Notes: generated by a model not told the origin, from the letters alone. Numbered from the stretch's first letter, positions 17,441-26,530 are shown. The stretch: DNA of 64,000 nt from Curtobacterium sp. HSID17257 (GCF_003989515.1 NZ_RBLU01000009.1:1-64000), one strand, 5' to 3'. Numbers and translations: made by a program.

Positions 17441-18435
17441 ACACCTTCCGCTTCCTGGCCGTCCGGATCCTCGGTGCGGTCGTCGTGCTGTTCGTCGTCG
17501 CGGCGATCACCTACGCGCTGTTCATGCTGCTGCCGACGAACCCGGCCCGGGCGATCTGCGACAAGCCGTGCACGCCCGAGCGGCTCGCTGACGTGCAGGC
17601 GTTCCTCGGCACCGACAAGCCGTGGTTCGCGCAGTTCGGGGCGTACCTCGCCGGCATCTTCGCGGGTCGCACGTTCGGTTCCGGCGCGTCCACGATCACG
17701 TGCGCGGCGCCGTGCTTCGGGTACTCGTTCCAGCTGCACGACAGCGTCACGAACCTCATCGCGTCGCGCCTGCCCGTGACCGCGTCGATCGCCGTCGGGG
17801 CCGCCGTGCTGTGGCTCGTCGCCGGTGTCGCAGGCGGCACGGTGTCCGCGCTCAAGCGGGGGACGATCGCCGACCGCGCGGTCATGACGGTCGCCGTCGC
17901 CGGGGTGTCCTCGCCCGCGTACCTGATCGGGCTGCTCGCGATCCTGCTGTTCGGGTTCACCCTCGGGTGGCTGCCCACGAGCGGCTACGTGCCGTTCGTC
18001 GAGGACCCGGTCGGCTGGGTGACGCACCTGGTGCTGCCGTGGTGCGTGCTCGCGTTCATCAGCGCCGCCATCTACGCCCGGCTGACCCGCGGCGAGATGC
18101 TCGAGTCGATGTCGCAGGACTTCGTCCGGACCGCCCGCGCGAAGGGCCTGCGGGAGCGCCAGGTCGTCGTGCGGCACGGACTCCGGACGGCGATCCTGCC
18201 CGTGGTGACGCTGTTCGGGCTCGACCTCGGGTCGCTGCTCGGCGGTGCGGTCATCACCGAGAAGGTGTTCTCGATGCAGGGCCTCGGAGCGTTGCTCATC
18301 GACGCGGTGCACACCCTCGACCTGCAGGTGGTCGTCGGCTTCACGGTGTTCTCGGCGCTGCTCATCGTCACCGCGAACGTGATCGTGGACGTCGTCTACG
18401 CGTTCGTCGACCCACGGGTGCGCCGCCGCGCCTAG
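17437..18435 (+). CDS. ABC permease, DppB type
   Basis: 332 residues. N-terminal helix and the large loop with the Cys-containing CDKPCTPERLADVQAFLG match DppB/OppB proteins, as does the EAA-like loop TARAKGLRERQVVVRHGLR. ATGA overlap with the preceding permease. Partner of the DppC-type permease in the heterodimeric channel. Last gene of the operon; a large bidirectional hairpin follows. Confidence 0.93.
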   Translation: MNTFRFLAVRILGAVVVLFVVAAITYALFMLLPTNPARAICDKPCTPERLADVQAFLGTDKPWFAQFGAYLAGIFAGRTFGSGASTITCAAPCFGYSFQLHDSVTNLIASRLPVTASIAVGAAVLWLVAGVAGGTVSALKRGTIADRAVMTVAVAGVSSPAYLIGLLAILLFGFTLGWLPTSGYVPFVEDPVGWVTHLVLPWCVLAFISAAIYARLTRGEMLESMSQDFVRTARAKGLRERQVVVRHGLRTAILPVVTLFGLDLGSLLGGAVITEKVFSMQGLGALLIDAVHTLDLQVVVGFTVFSALLIVTANVIVDVVYAFVDPRVRRRA

Positions 18436-18469
18436 GGCGAGGCCCGCTCAGCCGGCAGTCCGGGACCGC

Positions 18470-18533
18470 AACGCGCAACGTCGGCGACCGCTCGCAGCGG
18501 TACAGCGCTGCGAGGAGTCGCCGACGTCGCGTT
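18470..18533. terminator. Large bidirectional hairpin, palindrome family 2
   Basis: Arms of 6, 11 and 9 bp, interrupted by two-base bulges, close a six-base loop. It lies between convergent operons (dppB-type permease plus strand, DUF2087 gene minus strand). Its core (18495-18527) recurs at 59447-59480 with about 31 of 34 positions identical. Confidence 0.8.
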
Positions 18534-18557
18534 CTGCGGAAGGGGCCCCGCCGGTCG

Positions 18558-19022
18558 TCAGCGGGTGAAGCGGTAGGCCGCGCCGTCGTCCGTCCGCTCG
18601 AGCACACCGAGGTCGACCGCGTCGCGCCGGACGATCGCGACGTCGGCGCAGAACATCGCGATCGCCGCGTTGAGCTCGCGCTCCGACACCGGCCGCGCTC
18701 GACCGAGGCGATCCCCGACGATGCCGATGATGCGCACCGAGACCGGGTGCCGCTGGTCCTCCGGCACGGGCATGCGCTCGATCCGCCCGAACTCGAGCAG
18801 CGCAGCCGGGCCCTGCAACCGCTGCAGGTCCTTCGTCGTCCGTCCGAGGACGGCGCTGTCCGGTCCGCCGTCGCCCAGCCAGTCGAACGCCGCCACGGAC
18901 GCCGCGGTCCGGTCGTCGAGCGTCCCGCCACCGACCACCGCGGCGCGGAGCGTCGGGGAGGCCAGCACGGCCACGGCCTGCCGCGCACGTCCGATCGACG
19001 TGGTGAGCTCGCCGTCCGGCAT
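18558..19022 (-). CDS. DUF2087 domain protein
   Basis: 154 residues. The C-terminal half matches DUF2087: a segment with RPVSERELNAAIAMF then DVAIVRRDAVDLGVLERT and a final AYRF, a winged-helix-like fold. The N-terminal half (about 10-70) resembles the small helical module often fused to DUF2087. Start ATG shares one base with the stop of the upstream acetyltransferase, so the two are coupled. Possibly a regulator of or partner to the acetyltransferase; function unproven. Confidence 0.75.
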   Translation of the reverse strand: MPDGELTTSIGRARQAVAVLASPTLRAAVVGGGTLDDRTAASVAAFDWLGDGGPDSAVLGRTTKDLQRLQGPAALLEFGRIERMPVPEDQRHPVSVRIIGIVGDRLGRARPVSERELNAAIAMFCADVAIVRRDAVDLGVLERTDDGAAYRFTR

Positions 19023-20350
19023 CAGAAGTACGTGATCCCGTGCGGCGTGCGGGTCGGCGTGAGCATCGCCCGGAGCAGCGCCGGTGCCGCCGGGTCCGCC
19101 GCCCGCACGAGTCCGGCCGCGGCGAGGGTGACCGGGGACACCGAACCGATGAGCACCGCGCCGAGGTCCGCCACGTCGAGCCGCAGGTCGGCCTCGCCGT
19201 CGTCGCCGTCGGACAGGCGCGTCACCGTGCCCTGCCCGTCGACGACGTCGAGCCGGTAGGTGCCCGCCGCGAAGCCCATCGCGTCCGCGACCGCGAGCGT
19301 CACCGACCCGTCGACGGCGTACGGGCGGCTGGTGAGCACCGCCGGCACGTCGAGCACCCGGAGCCACACGTGGTCCTCCTCGTGCTCGACGTCGTACGCA
19401 CGGTTGTCGCCGAGCGCCGCGACGATCGGGTCGTCGAGCCGCGAGCGGTTGTACTTCACCACGTCGTTCAGGTCGATCGACAGCAGGAACTCCCACAGCG
19501 ACAGGTACGCGGCATCGGTCGCGTAGACCAGGTCGACGACCTCGAGCACGGTGTCGCCCGTGCCCTCCTTCACGCGCCAGGTCACGTAGCCGTCGATCTC
19601 GGCCGGGTCGGACCCTGCGCCCTCCGGGCGGTGCACCGCGGCGCGGACGTCCTTCGCCGGGGAGCCGTCGCCGTTCCGCTGCCCGAGGACGATCGGCCAC
19701 GTGCCGGCGTTCCGGACCATCGAGCCGGGGGTGCGCGCGTCGAACCGGTCGAACACGGCGCGGCCGGTGCCCTCGGCGAGCCACTCCGGCGTCACGACCG
19801 TCACGGTGCCGGTCGTCGGTGCGAGCAGCGGCAGGGCACGCTCGCGGCGGACGGTGACCGCTCGCTCGCGGATGGCGCAGCCGAAGCCGAAGCGTCGGTA
19901 GATCGTGCCCTCGGACGCGGTGAGCGACGCGACGGCGTAGCCCTCGGCGACACCGCCCTCGAGCGCGTGCGTCATCATCCGTCGGAGGATCCCTCGACGG
20001 CGCTCGGTCGGCCGGACCGTGACGGCGGAGATCGCCTGGGTGTCGATCGCGGCGCCCTCGTCCCAGGTCAGGCGCTTGCGGAACCACGTGAAGGTCCCCG
20101 CCGGCCAGGTCTCGTCGACCGATCCGGGGAGCGGCTCGCGCACGTACACACCGAGGAACGTCTCCTGGTCCTCGAGGAAGTGCGACGCCATCCGCGCGGC
20201 GCCCTCGGCATCGGGGTGCGGCTCGTGGAAGCCGAGCCCCACGGCGTGCATCCACGCCTCCGTCTCCGGTGTCGGAGCGCCCTGGTCGTCGGTCGTCGGC
20301 GCGAACTCGCGCAGGTCGTAGCGGTCGTCGAATGCGTCGTTGCTGGCCAC
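19022..20350 (-). CDS. Eis-like GNAT N-acetyltransferase
   Basis: 442 residues with the Eis architecture: two GNAT domains (first with VTVRPTERRRGILRRMM acetyl-CoA loop, about 110-130) and a C-terminal sterol-carrier-like domain. It ends in Phe, and Eis enzymes use the C-terminal carboxylate of the last residue as the base; the tyrosine acting as acid fits the Tyr of GTIYRRFGFG. Family members acetylate amino groups of aminoglycosides or lysines. GTG start with TAGGGT six bases upstream, a leaderless pattern. Forms a two-gene unit with the DUF2087 gene. Confidence 0.87.
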   Translation of the reverse strand: MASNDAFDDRYDLREFAPTTDDQGAPTPETEAWMHAVGLGFHEPHPDAEGAARMASHFLEDQETFLGVYVREPLPGSVDETWPAGTFTWFRKRLTWDEGAAIDTQAISAVTVRPTERRRGILRRMMTHALEGGVAEGYAVASLTASEGTIYRRFGFGCAIRERAVTVRRERALPLLAPTTGTVTVVTPEWLAEGTGRAVFDRFDARTPGSMVRNAGTWPIVLGQRNGDGSPAKDVRAAVHRPEGAGSDPAEIDGYVTWRVKEGTGDTVLEVVDLVYATDAAYLSLWEFLLSIDLNDVVKYNRSRLDDPIVAALGDNRAYDVEHEEDHVWLRVLDVPAVLTSRPYAVDGSVTLAVADAMGFAAGTYRLDVVDGQGTVTRLSDGDDGEADLRLDVADLGAVLIGSVSPVTLAAAGLVRAADPAAPALLRAMLTPTRTPHGITYF

Positions 20351-20487
20351 GAGCCGACCCTACCGGGGCGCTCCTCACGGGCGCCTCCCTCGCTCGGTGG
20401 AGCAGGAACCGTCGGGTGGACTGGGGCGACCCGACGTCTGCTGCTCCATGAACGCACGCCGGTTGCGTGCGCGGTGGTGACGGACGT

Positions 20488-20531
20488 CGGACGGGAGGCT
20501 CGTGGCGGCGTCGCACCGAGCCTCCCGTCCG
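20488..20531 (-). terminator. Palindrome family 1 hairpin after the photolyase gene
   Basis: 15-bp perfect stem CGGACGGGAGGCTCG (20488-20502) with its complement at 20517-20531 and a 14-base loop. Same arm sequence family as 35063, 43851, 55057 and 59347. Confidence 0.75.
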
Positions 20532-20561
20532 CCCCGTGGCCACCCGGCCTGCCGCGGCCGG

Positions 20562-22037
20562 TCAGGGCGTGCCGCGTCGCGCCTCCTGCGCCACCACCTC
20601 GTCGAGGTCCGCCAGCTTCCGCATCTGCTGCAGCGGCCGCGCCATCCGGTTGTTGTCCCGCAGGGCGGGCTCGGTGCGCGACAGGAACGCCCAGTACCCC
20701 GCCGTGAAGGGGCAGGCGTCCTCGCCGAGCCGCTTCGTCGGGTCGTAGCGGCACCCGCCGCAGTGGTCGGACATCCGGTCGATGTACCGCCCGCCGGACG
20801 CGTACGGCTTCGTCGCCACCATGCCGCCGTCGGCGTGCTGCGACATCCCGATGATGTTCGCCGGCATCACCCAGTCGGTGCCGTCGACGAACACGTCGGT
20901 GAACCACTCGGTCAGGTGCACCGGGTCGTACCCGCGCTGCAGCGCCCAGTTGCCGAGCACCATGAGTCGCTGGATGTGGTGCAGCCAGCCGTGGTCGTGC
21001 AGCCCCTCGATCGCGGTGGACAGGCAGACCGCGTCGATCTCCGACGCGTCGAGCTCCTGCCACCAGCGGGGCAGCCGCTCGTGGGCGCCGAGGGCGTTCT
21101 CGTCGGCGCCGTAGTCGTCGCCGAACCACCAGTAGAGGTGCCAGACGTAGTCGCGCCAGCCGGCGACCTGGCGGACGAAGCCCTCGACGCTCGCGAGCGG
21201 GGCGTCGTGGTCGCGGTGCGCGGTGAGGGCCGCCTCGACGACCTCGAACGGGTCGAGCACGCCGAGGTTCATCGGCACGCTGAGCAGCGAGTGCGCCATC
21301 GTCCAGTCGTTCGTCAGCGTGGCGTCCTCGAACGGCCCGAAGTCCCCGAGCCGGACCTGCACGAAGTCGTCGAGGGCCTGTCGGGCCTCGTCGGCGGTGA
21401 CCGCGAAGCGGCGGGTGTCGTCCCTGCCGACGAACCGGACGTCGCCGTCGCGTTCCCAGCGGTCGAGGTCGTGGCGGACCTCGTCGTCGATGCCGTCCTC
21501 GGTCGGCCACCAGGGGTCCGGCAGCCCGAGCGTCGTCGCACCCCTGGGCGGGGGTTCGCGGTTCTGGTCGTCGAGGCTGAACTTCCCGCCGACGGGCTGG
21601 TCCGAGTACATCAGCCAGCCCTCGCGGCGGCGGACCCGCTCGTAGTGGGTCTCCATCCGGAAGCGCCCCGTGCGCTCGGCGGCCCACTCGGCGAACTCGG
21701 CTTCGTCGGTGATGAACCCGCGGCTCGGCAGGACCTCGGTGCGGCGGCCCCAGTGCCGGACCTGCGCGCGGAGGGTGCGGGACGGCGGGTCGACCACGTC
21801 GAGGTCGTCGCGTCCGACCAGGGCGTCCTTCAAGGTCTCGACCTGCACGTGCTCGGCCCGGTCGCCGAGCTCGCGCACGCGGTGCCGGAGGGCGCTCAGC
21901 CAGAGGTGCGCCTTCGCGCGGTGCACCGGTCGGGCGGTGAAGAACTCGCGGGCCTCGACCACGAGCGCGGGGCCGCCGTCGTCGAACAGCGGTCCGTACT
22001 GTCCGGGGAGGACGAGCCTGGTGCGGTCGGGTGCCAT
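20562..22037 (-). CDS. Iron-sulfur bacterial cryptochrome/(6-4) photolyase (PhrB/CryB type)
   Basis: 491 residues, close to the 507 of Agrobacterium PhrB. Light-driven repair of (6-4) photoproducts or a related photoreceptor role, with FAD and a 4Fe-4S cluster. The four cluster cysteines are visible: one in the DAVCLSTAIE stretch and three in CGGC...ACPFT near the C-terminus. HHIQRLMVLGNWAL carries the catalytic-type histidine, and the N-terminal Rossmann part lacks classical antenna motifs. ATG at 22037 with TACCGT six bases before it, so leaderless. Confidence 0.93.
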   Translation of the reverse strand: MAPDRTRLVLPGQYGPLFDDGGPALVVEAREFFTARPVHRAKAHLWLSALRHRVRELGDRAEHVQVETLKDALVGRDDLDVVDPPSRTLRAQVRHWGRRTEVLPSRGFITDEAEFAEWAAERTGRFRMETHYERVRRREGWLMYSDQPVGGKFSLDDQNREPPPRGATTLGLPDPWWPTEDGIDDEVRHDLDRWERDGDVRFVGRDDTRRFAVTADEARQALDDFVQVRLGDFGPFEDATLTNDWTMAHSLLSVPMNLGVLDPFEVVEAALTAHRDHDAPLASVEGFVRQVAGWRDYVWHLYWWFGDDYGADENALGAHERLPRWWQELDASEIDAVCLSTAIEGLHDHGWLHHIQRLMVLGNWALQRGYDPVHLTEWFTDVFVDGTDWVMPANIIGMSQHADGGMVATKPYASGGRYIDRMSDHCGGCRYDPTKRLGEDACPFTAGYWAFLSRTEPALRDNNRMARPLQQMRKLADLDEVVAQEARRGTP

Positions 22038-22098
22038 GCCCGGACGGTACCGACGGCGTGTGACGACGGGCTGACGGGACTTGTGCCCCGGTCGTGGT

Positions 22099-22134
22099 CG
22101 GGGCCGCCGACGAGCAGTGTCGTCGACGGCCCCG
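22099..22134 (-). terminator. Hairpin after the beta-helix gene
   Basis: CGGGGCCG (22099-22106) pairs with CGGCCCCG (22127-22134); inside, CGACGA pairs with TCGTCG, with one mismatch between the two stems and loop GCAGTG. It lies just after the stop of the minus-strand beta-helix gene. Confidence 0.7.
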
Positions 22135-22153
22135 GTGCCGCTGGACAGCCGCG

Positions 22154-23935
22154 TCAGTTGTACGACGCGAGCCGGTTCGGCGCCGTGTTGCCCGCCGGCG
22201 TCGGCACCGCCCCGCCGACCCCGTTGATGACGCTCGAGATCGTGCCCGTGTCCCCGAGCGACACCGTCACGAGCCCGTGCGCCCTGATGCCCGAGCCGGT
22301 CGGGGTCTCGAACGCCCGGTCGGCGTGGACGGCCGGGTTCGTGTTGAAGAAGCAGTACACGCCACCGCCCCAGATCTCGTGGTTCGTCACCCCCGACGCG
22401 ACCTTGTACGCCGCGTAGCCGGCCCCGGTCGGGCTCTGCCACGAGGCGTTGTCCGGCACGTCGTACGGCATCTCGTTCTGGAAGAAGATCGTCCGACCCC
22501 GGTTGCCGTTCCACAGCACCTCGTACTGCTGGTAGTGCTCGACGAACAGCCCCGTGGCGAGCACGTCGTCCCCGTTCACCTCGACGCCCCGGGCGCCGGT
22601 GTTGACGTTCCACCCCGTCGCTGCTCCGCCGTGGTCGGCCCGCCACGCCCAGATGTGGTCGACCAGCGTGTCGTCCGCGTTGACCTGCAGCGTCGTCGAC
22701 GCCTTGCCCTGGATGCTCGACCCGACGCGGAAGAACACGTCCTGGATGCTCTGCGGGTCGGCCGCGTGGTCGGCGTGCGAGCCGCTGGTGCCGAGTCGGA
22801 CGAGCTGCGCGCTGTTCTGCGTCCCCGCGTCCACCACGAGGTTCGACACGTTCACCCCGGAGACGTCGGCGGTGGTGAGCACGGCGTTGCCGGCGGTCGG
22901 CACGAGCGTCGGGAAGCCGATGCCCGTGACGACGGTGTCCGGACGCGTGACGTTCAGCGCGGCGTCCAGCTGGTAGGTGCCCGGAGTGAAGAACAGGTTC
23001 AGCCCCTGCGCGAGTGCGCTGTTGATCGTCGCCGCGCTGTCACCGGGGTGCGCGACGTAGAAGTTGCGCATCGGGATGTCCGTCCCCGGCGTGTTCGGCC
23101 ACGTCACCCCTGCGGAGTTCGTCCGCAGCGACGGCACGAACACGTGGTACCGGTTCGACGAGTCGACGTACAAGTACGGCTTCTCCCGCGTCACCGGGGT
23201 GGTCGACAGCGTCGTGAAGCTCTTCGAGAAGTCGTTCGCCGGCGCGCCCTGCACGCCCGAGAACACCATGTTCCAGTTGCCGCCTTGCCAGCTGCCGAGC
23301 GTCGAGTTCCGCGTGTACCACTGCTGCTGCGACCCGCTCGTGACCGTGCCGTCGACCTTCGAGTCGGCGATGTAGCCGCCGGACGAGTACCCCTGCCCGC
23401 CGTCCTGGTTCGACGGCCCCATGGTCAGGTTCCCCTTGACGTGGACCCGCCGCATCGGTGCGGCCTGCGACACCGCCCACCGGTCGGTCCCGCCCTCGGG
23501 CACCACCGACAGGTTCTCCGCCGACCGCCAGAAGTTCTGCGTCGCGTTCTTCTCGTCGCCGGCGTTCCAGCCGGAGTCGACGTTGAGCGCGCCGGAGATC
23601 GTCACGTCGTCGGGGTTCTTCCCGAGACCGGCCACCGAGGTGTAGAAGCCGAGGTTCGCCCAGACCCGACCGTAGCTGCCCGGCTTGAACAGGAAGGCGT
23701 ACCGCTGCGAGCCGAACTGCGCGCTGGTGCTGCGGAGCTGCGAGTTGAACGCTGCGTCGACGTCGGCCTGGATCGTCGACGTCGGGGTGGACGGGTCGTA
23801 GACCTTGACGTTGCTCCCGAAGTCCGGGGTGTCGCTGGTCGGGACGGCTGCCTGTGCCTGCAGGGCAGGGGTCAGGGCGCCGACCAGGCCGACCGCCGTC
23901 ATCGTCGCGAGGAGCGTGCTCATCCGTCGTTGCAT
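22154..23935 (-). CDS. Secreted right-handed beta-helix protein, probable polysaccharide-active enzyme
   Basis: 593 residues from ATG 23935. A Sec signal with cleavage expected at AQA-AVP (about residue 29) is followed by repeated short strands and Asn/Gly/Asp-rich turns typical of parallel beta-helices: FLFKPGSYGRVWANLGF, DVTISGALNV, GVNVSNLVVDAG, RGVEVNGDDVLATGLFVEH. Actinobacterial relatives are labelled adenylyl cyclase or coagulation factor 5/8-type without support. The fold and secretion suggest binding or cleavage of a plant or fungal polysaccharide; catalytic residues cannot be assigned. No strong Shine-Dalgarno is visible. Confidence 0.75.
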   Translation of the reverse strand: MQRRMSTLLATMTAVGLVGALTPALQAQAAVPTSDTPDFGSNVKVYDPSTPTSTIQADVDAAFNSQLRSTSAQFGSQRYAFLFKPGSYGRVWANLGFYTSVAGLGKNPDDVTISGALNVDSGWNAGDEKNATQNFWRSAENLSVVPEGGTDRWAVSQAAPMRRVHVKGNLTMGPSNQDGGQGYSSGGYIADSKVDGTVTSGSQQQWYTRNSTLGSWQGGNWNMVFSGVQGAPANDFSKSFTTLSTTPVTREKPYLYVDSSNRYHVFVPSLRTNSAGVTWPNTPGTDIPMRNFYVAHPGDSAATINSALAQGLNLFFTPGTYQLDAALNVTRPDTVVTGIGFPTLVPTAGNAVLTTADVSGVNVSNLVVDAGTQNSAQLVRLGTSGSHADHAADPQSIQDVFFRVGSSIQGKASTTLQVNADDTLVDHIWAWRADHGGAATGWNVNTGARGVEVNGDDVLATGLFVEHYQQYEVLWNGNRGRTIFFQNEMPYDVPDNASWQSPTGAGYAAYKVASGVTNHEIWGGGVYCFFNTNPAVHADRAFETPTGSGIRAHGLVTVSLGDTGTISSVINGVGGAVPTPAGNTAPNRLASYN

Positions 23936-24114
23936 GATGCTCGATTCGTCGTCGGGCGGCCCCGTTGCCGCCCGCAACAGACGGTAGACCCACCCGGGTG
24001 CCGCGGCAGTCGGTGCTGCGGCGGACAAGTGCGTACCCCGTTCGGGGGCCGGTCGGGAGGCCCGGACCGCGCCCGCCCCGCAGCTCCCGGTCCGGCGGTC
24101 GGTACGCTGCGCGC

Positions 24115-24990
24115 ATGTGGCCGACCGAGCAGGACTGGCGTGCGTCCGTCCCGCGTCTGCTCGCCCGCGCGGTCGAGCGCTGGGACCTGCGCCCCGGCGA
24201 GCCGTACGCCGGCGGCAGCGTCTCGCACGTCGTGCCCGTGCGGCTGCCCGACGGTGGCGATGCCGTCCTCAAGCTGTCCCTCCCGCACCGTGAGGCCGAG
24301 CACGAGGCCGCAGCGCTCGCGTGGTGGGACGGCACCGGTGCGGTCCGCCTGCTCGCCGTCGACCCCTTCGTGCTCCTGCTCGAGCACTGCGACCCCGGCA
24401 CCCGACTCGTGGAGCGCGACGACCTGCCGGCCGCGGACCGCCTCCGCACCGCGGCCGGCCTCCTCACCCGGCTCTGGGCGACCGGGGTCCCGGACGACCA
24501 CCCGTTCGAGTGCGTCGCCGACGTCGCCGCGGAGTGGGCGGCGCTCGCGGATGCCCGGATGCGCGAGCTCGCGCCACCGTTCGACCCCGGGCTCGTGCGC
24601 CGCGGCACCGACCTGCTCCGCACCCTTCCCCGCAGTGCCGCACGGTCGGTGGTCGTGCACGGCGACGCGAACCCGGGCAACGTCCTCGCGGCCCGGCGGG
24701 AGCCGTGGCTCGTCATCGACCCGAAGCCGATGGTCGGCGATCCTGCCTACGACCTGTGCCCGTTGCTCGTGCAGGTCGACGACCCCTTCCGCGCGGACGA
24801 CCCCCTGCGTGCTGTCCGACACCGGGTCGCCGTGCTCGCGGACGCGACCGGTGAGCCCGAGGACCGGATCGCCGCCTGGTGCACGGCGCGGCTGGTCGAG
24901 TCGGCGCTGTGGTCGGTCAGCCGTGGGGCGCTCGATGACGGCCTGGACGCGATGCGGCGCGCAGCGGTGACGGACCGACTCGCGACCTGA
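24115..24990 (+). CDS. Aminoglycoside phosphotransferase family kinase (APH(6)-like)
   Basis: 291 residues. Motifs of the APH/choline-kinase fold: VVHGDANPGNVL (catalytic loop, about 178-190) and VIDPKPMVGDPAYDL (metal-binding loop, about 201-215). These particular forms resemble streptomycin 6-kinase-type proteins. In environmental actinobacteria such genes are common and need not confer resistance. ATG 24115 with TACGCT six bases upstream (leaderless). Convergent with a TetR gene 12 bases away. Confidence 0.82.
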   Translation: MWPTEQDWRASVPRLLARAVERWDLRPGEPYAGGSVSHVVPVRLPDGGDAVLKLSLPHREAEHEAAALAWWDGTGAVRLLAVDPFVLLLEHCDPGTRLVERDDLPAADRLRTAAGLLTRLWATGVPDDHPFECVADVAAEWAALADARMRELAPPFDPGLVRRGTDLLRTLPRSAARSVVVHGDANPGNVLAARREPWLVIDPKPMVGDPAYDLCPLLVQVDDPFRADDPLRAVRHRVAVLADATGEPEDRIAAWCTARLVESALWSVSRGALDDGLDAMRRAAVTDRLAT

Positions 24991-25002
24991 CCGTCGTGGG
25001 GA

Positions 25003-25575
25003 TCAGCGTCGCTCGAGTCCGACGACGTAGGCCGTGAGCACCGCGGTGGAGTCGACCGTGGCGACCGTGGCGACCGTGGCGACCGTGCCGACGCGGTAGA
25101 GCAGCAGGGCGTCGACGACCCCCACGAGGTCCGGTGCAGTCGCATCCGGATCGACGACGCCGATGCCGTCGAGGAGGGATCGAGCTGCACGGACGAGCTC
25201 GTCGCGCACCGGGTCGGCTCCGGTCAGGGGAGCGCGGAGCTCGGTGTCGTCCCGCAGCTCGACGAGGAGTGCCAGCCGCGCGGCCTGTGCGTCGCTGCGG
25301 GCGGCCAATGCGTCGAGGAACCCCGTCGCCACGGCCACGACCGCGGCGTCGTCCGGGTCCTCCGGCAGTCGGAGCCCGGCGACGTCCGCCGCCAGCTGCT
25401 CGGTGATCCGTGCCGCGACCAGTGCGAGCAGGGCGCGGCGTGTGGACGCGTAGTACGTCGTCGACCCGGGTGGGACGCCTGCCTCGGTGTCGACACCACG
25501 GTGCGTGAGCGACCGCGCGCCCCCGCGCGCCACGAGGCGGACCGCTGCGTCGGCGAGGTCCTCGCGTCGTCCCAT
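25003..25575 (-). CDS. TetR-family regulator with tandem VAT tripeptides
   Basis: 190 residues from ATG 25575. N-terminal TetR helix-turn-helix (about 5-50, REDLADAAVRLVARGGARSLTHRGVDTEAGVPPGSTTYYAS). The C-terminal ligand domain contains VATVATVATV (about 165-175), encoded by a four-unit 9-bp microsatellite. No divergent target is intact: immediately upstream lies the broken gene end of the island, so its original neighbour may have been lost. Confidence 0.82.
   Translation of the reverse strand: MGRREDLADAAVRLVARGGARSLTHRGVDTEAGVPPGSTTYYASTRRALLALVAARITEQLAADVAGLRLPEDPDDAAVVAVATGFLDALAARSDAQAARLALLVELRDDTELRAPLTGADPVRDELVRAARSLLDGIGVVDPDATAPDLVGVVDALLLYRVGTVATVATVATVDSTAVLTAYVVGLERR
25054..25089. 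repeat. Four-unit 9-bp microsatellite inside the TetR gene
   Basis: Units GACCGTGGC start at 25054, 25063, 25072 and 25081 (the last with one change). Slippage would add or remove three residues without breaking the frame. Confidence 0.95.
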
Positions 25576-25593
25576 GGTGCACGGTCCGCGCGG

Positions 25594-25753
25594 CGAGAGC
25601 ACCGAACAGGTTCGGGTTCTGCAGCGGCTCGATGATGTTGCGTTCGATCGTCTGCAGCGTCCTGCCGATGATGGCCAGCAGGCCGATGTCGCGGGCGGCG
25701 GGGACGGCGAACAGGAACGCGAAAAGAGAAGCGATCATCTTCCCGCCGGACAC
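25594..25753 (-). pseudogene. 5' fragment of an unknown membrane-protein gene
   Basis: From GTG 25753 about 53 residues are plausible protein, with a hydrophobic start (MIASLFAFLFAVPAARDIGL) and then RTLQTIERNIIEPLQNPNLFG. Then the frame runs into the TetR upstream region and loses coding character. This looks like a gene cut at the edge of the accessory island. The remaining bases up to 25855 show nothing recognisable. Confidence 0.45.
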
Positions 25754-25855
25754 GGCGCCAACCCAGAGGGCCAGCTTCCGGGTCGTGGAAGCGGTGATCG
25801 ATCAGACCTGCTTCGGGAAGAGCGCCGGGGCGGAAACGCCACCTCCTCGGAGAGT

Positions 25856-26410
25856 TCAGAGCGGGATGTGCATCGGGCTCCGCTTGCCGGCCTCCTTGGT
25901 CGTGACCCATCGCCCGTTCGCCTTGCGGGGCCAGTGGCGCCACCGGAAGATGCGCCACCGCTCGTACTCGGCCTCGGCGTCCAGCGTCGTGCGTGCGCCG
26001 GCTGCGTAGGGCCCGAAGCGTCGAGGCACGACCCAGAGCACGCCGACGTGTACCTCCGCGAGATCCACATCGTGGGGGAAGTAGAGCGTGATGCTGGCAG
26101 GATCAGAGCGGACGTCGAGGACCGGTGCGATCTCAGGAGTTGTGACGGCGTCATAGCCCCACACACGCCACTCCGGTTCGTAAAGCACGTGAGCGCCCAT
26201 CGGCCGAGCAGTGACGGTCACAGTCACGTACGGATGCCGCTCGTCCCGCACATGCTCACCGTCGCGCTTCAGCCCGAACGCCATGGCGATCGGCGGTTCG
26301 TGATTGATGCGGATGAGGAAGTCGGCGACGGCGATCGTGATCGCGAGGACCCCGATCACGGAGCAAACGCCCTGCACGCCAGCCCACCAGGGCTCTGTCC
26401 ACCAGGTCAT
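25856..26410 (-). CDS. Hypothetical membrane-anchored protein (island)
   Basis: 184 residues from ATG 26410. One N-terminal hydrophobic helix (about 10-32), then a soluble domain rich in beta-strand-like alternation (HPYVTVTVTARPMGAHVLYE, LDVRSDPASITLYFP) and a basic Trp/Arg-rich C-terminus. Architecture resembles the neighbour at 27499. No family recognised. Base composition is less GC-rich than the flanking core genes. Its 11 bases before and including the ATG recur before a small ORF at 28356. Confidence 0.5.
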   Translation of the reverse strand: MTWWTEPWWAGVQGVCSVIGVLAITIAVADFLIRINHEPPIAMAFGLKRDGEHVRDERHPYVTVTVTARPMGAHVLYEPEWRVWGYDAVTTPEIAPVLDVRSDPASITLYFPHDVDLAEVHVGVLWVVPRRFGPYAAGARTTLDAEAEYERWRIFRWRHWPRKANGRWVTTKEAGKRSPMHIPL

Positions 26411-26530
26411 GTGGCGACGGTACACAGCGCGGCAGACACGTCGTGCGGTGCACCGACCTGGCAGCGATACGAAGCGCTCCGGGACCGGGCGTCCGTGGCA
26501 TCACTGCCCGAGATCGGGGAGGATGCGGGG

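Noticed and set aside
24115-24990. Acquired aminoglycoside resistance gene
   Set aside because: Composition matches neighbours and no mobile element is near; it is more likely a chromosomal APH-family kinase.
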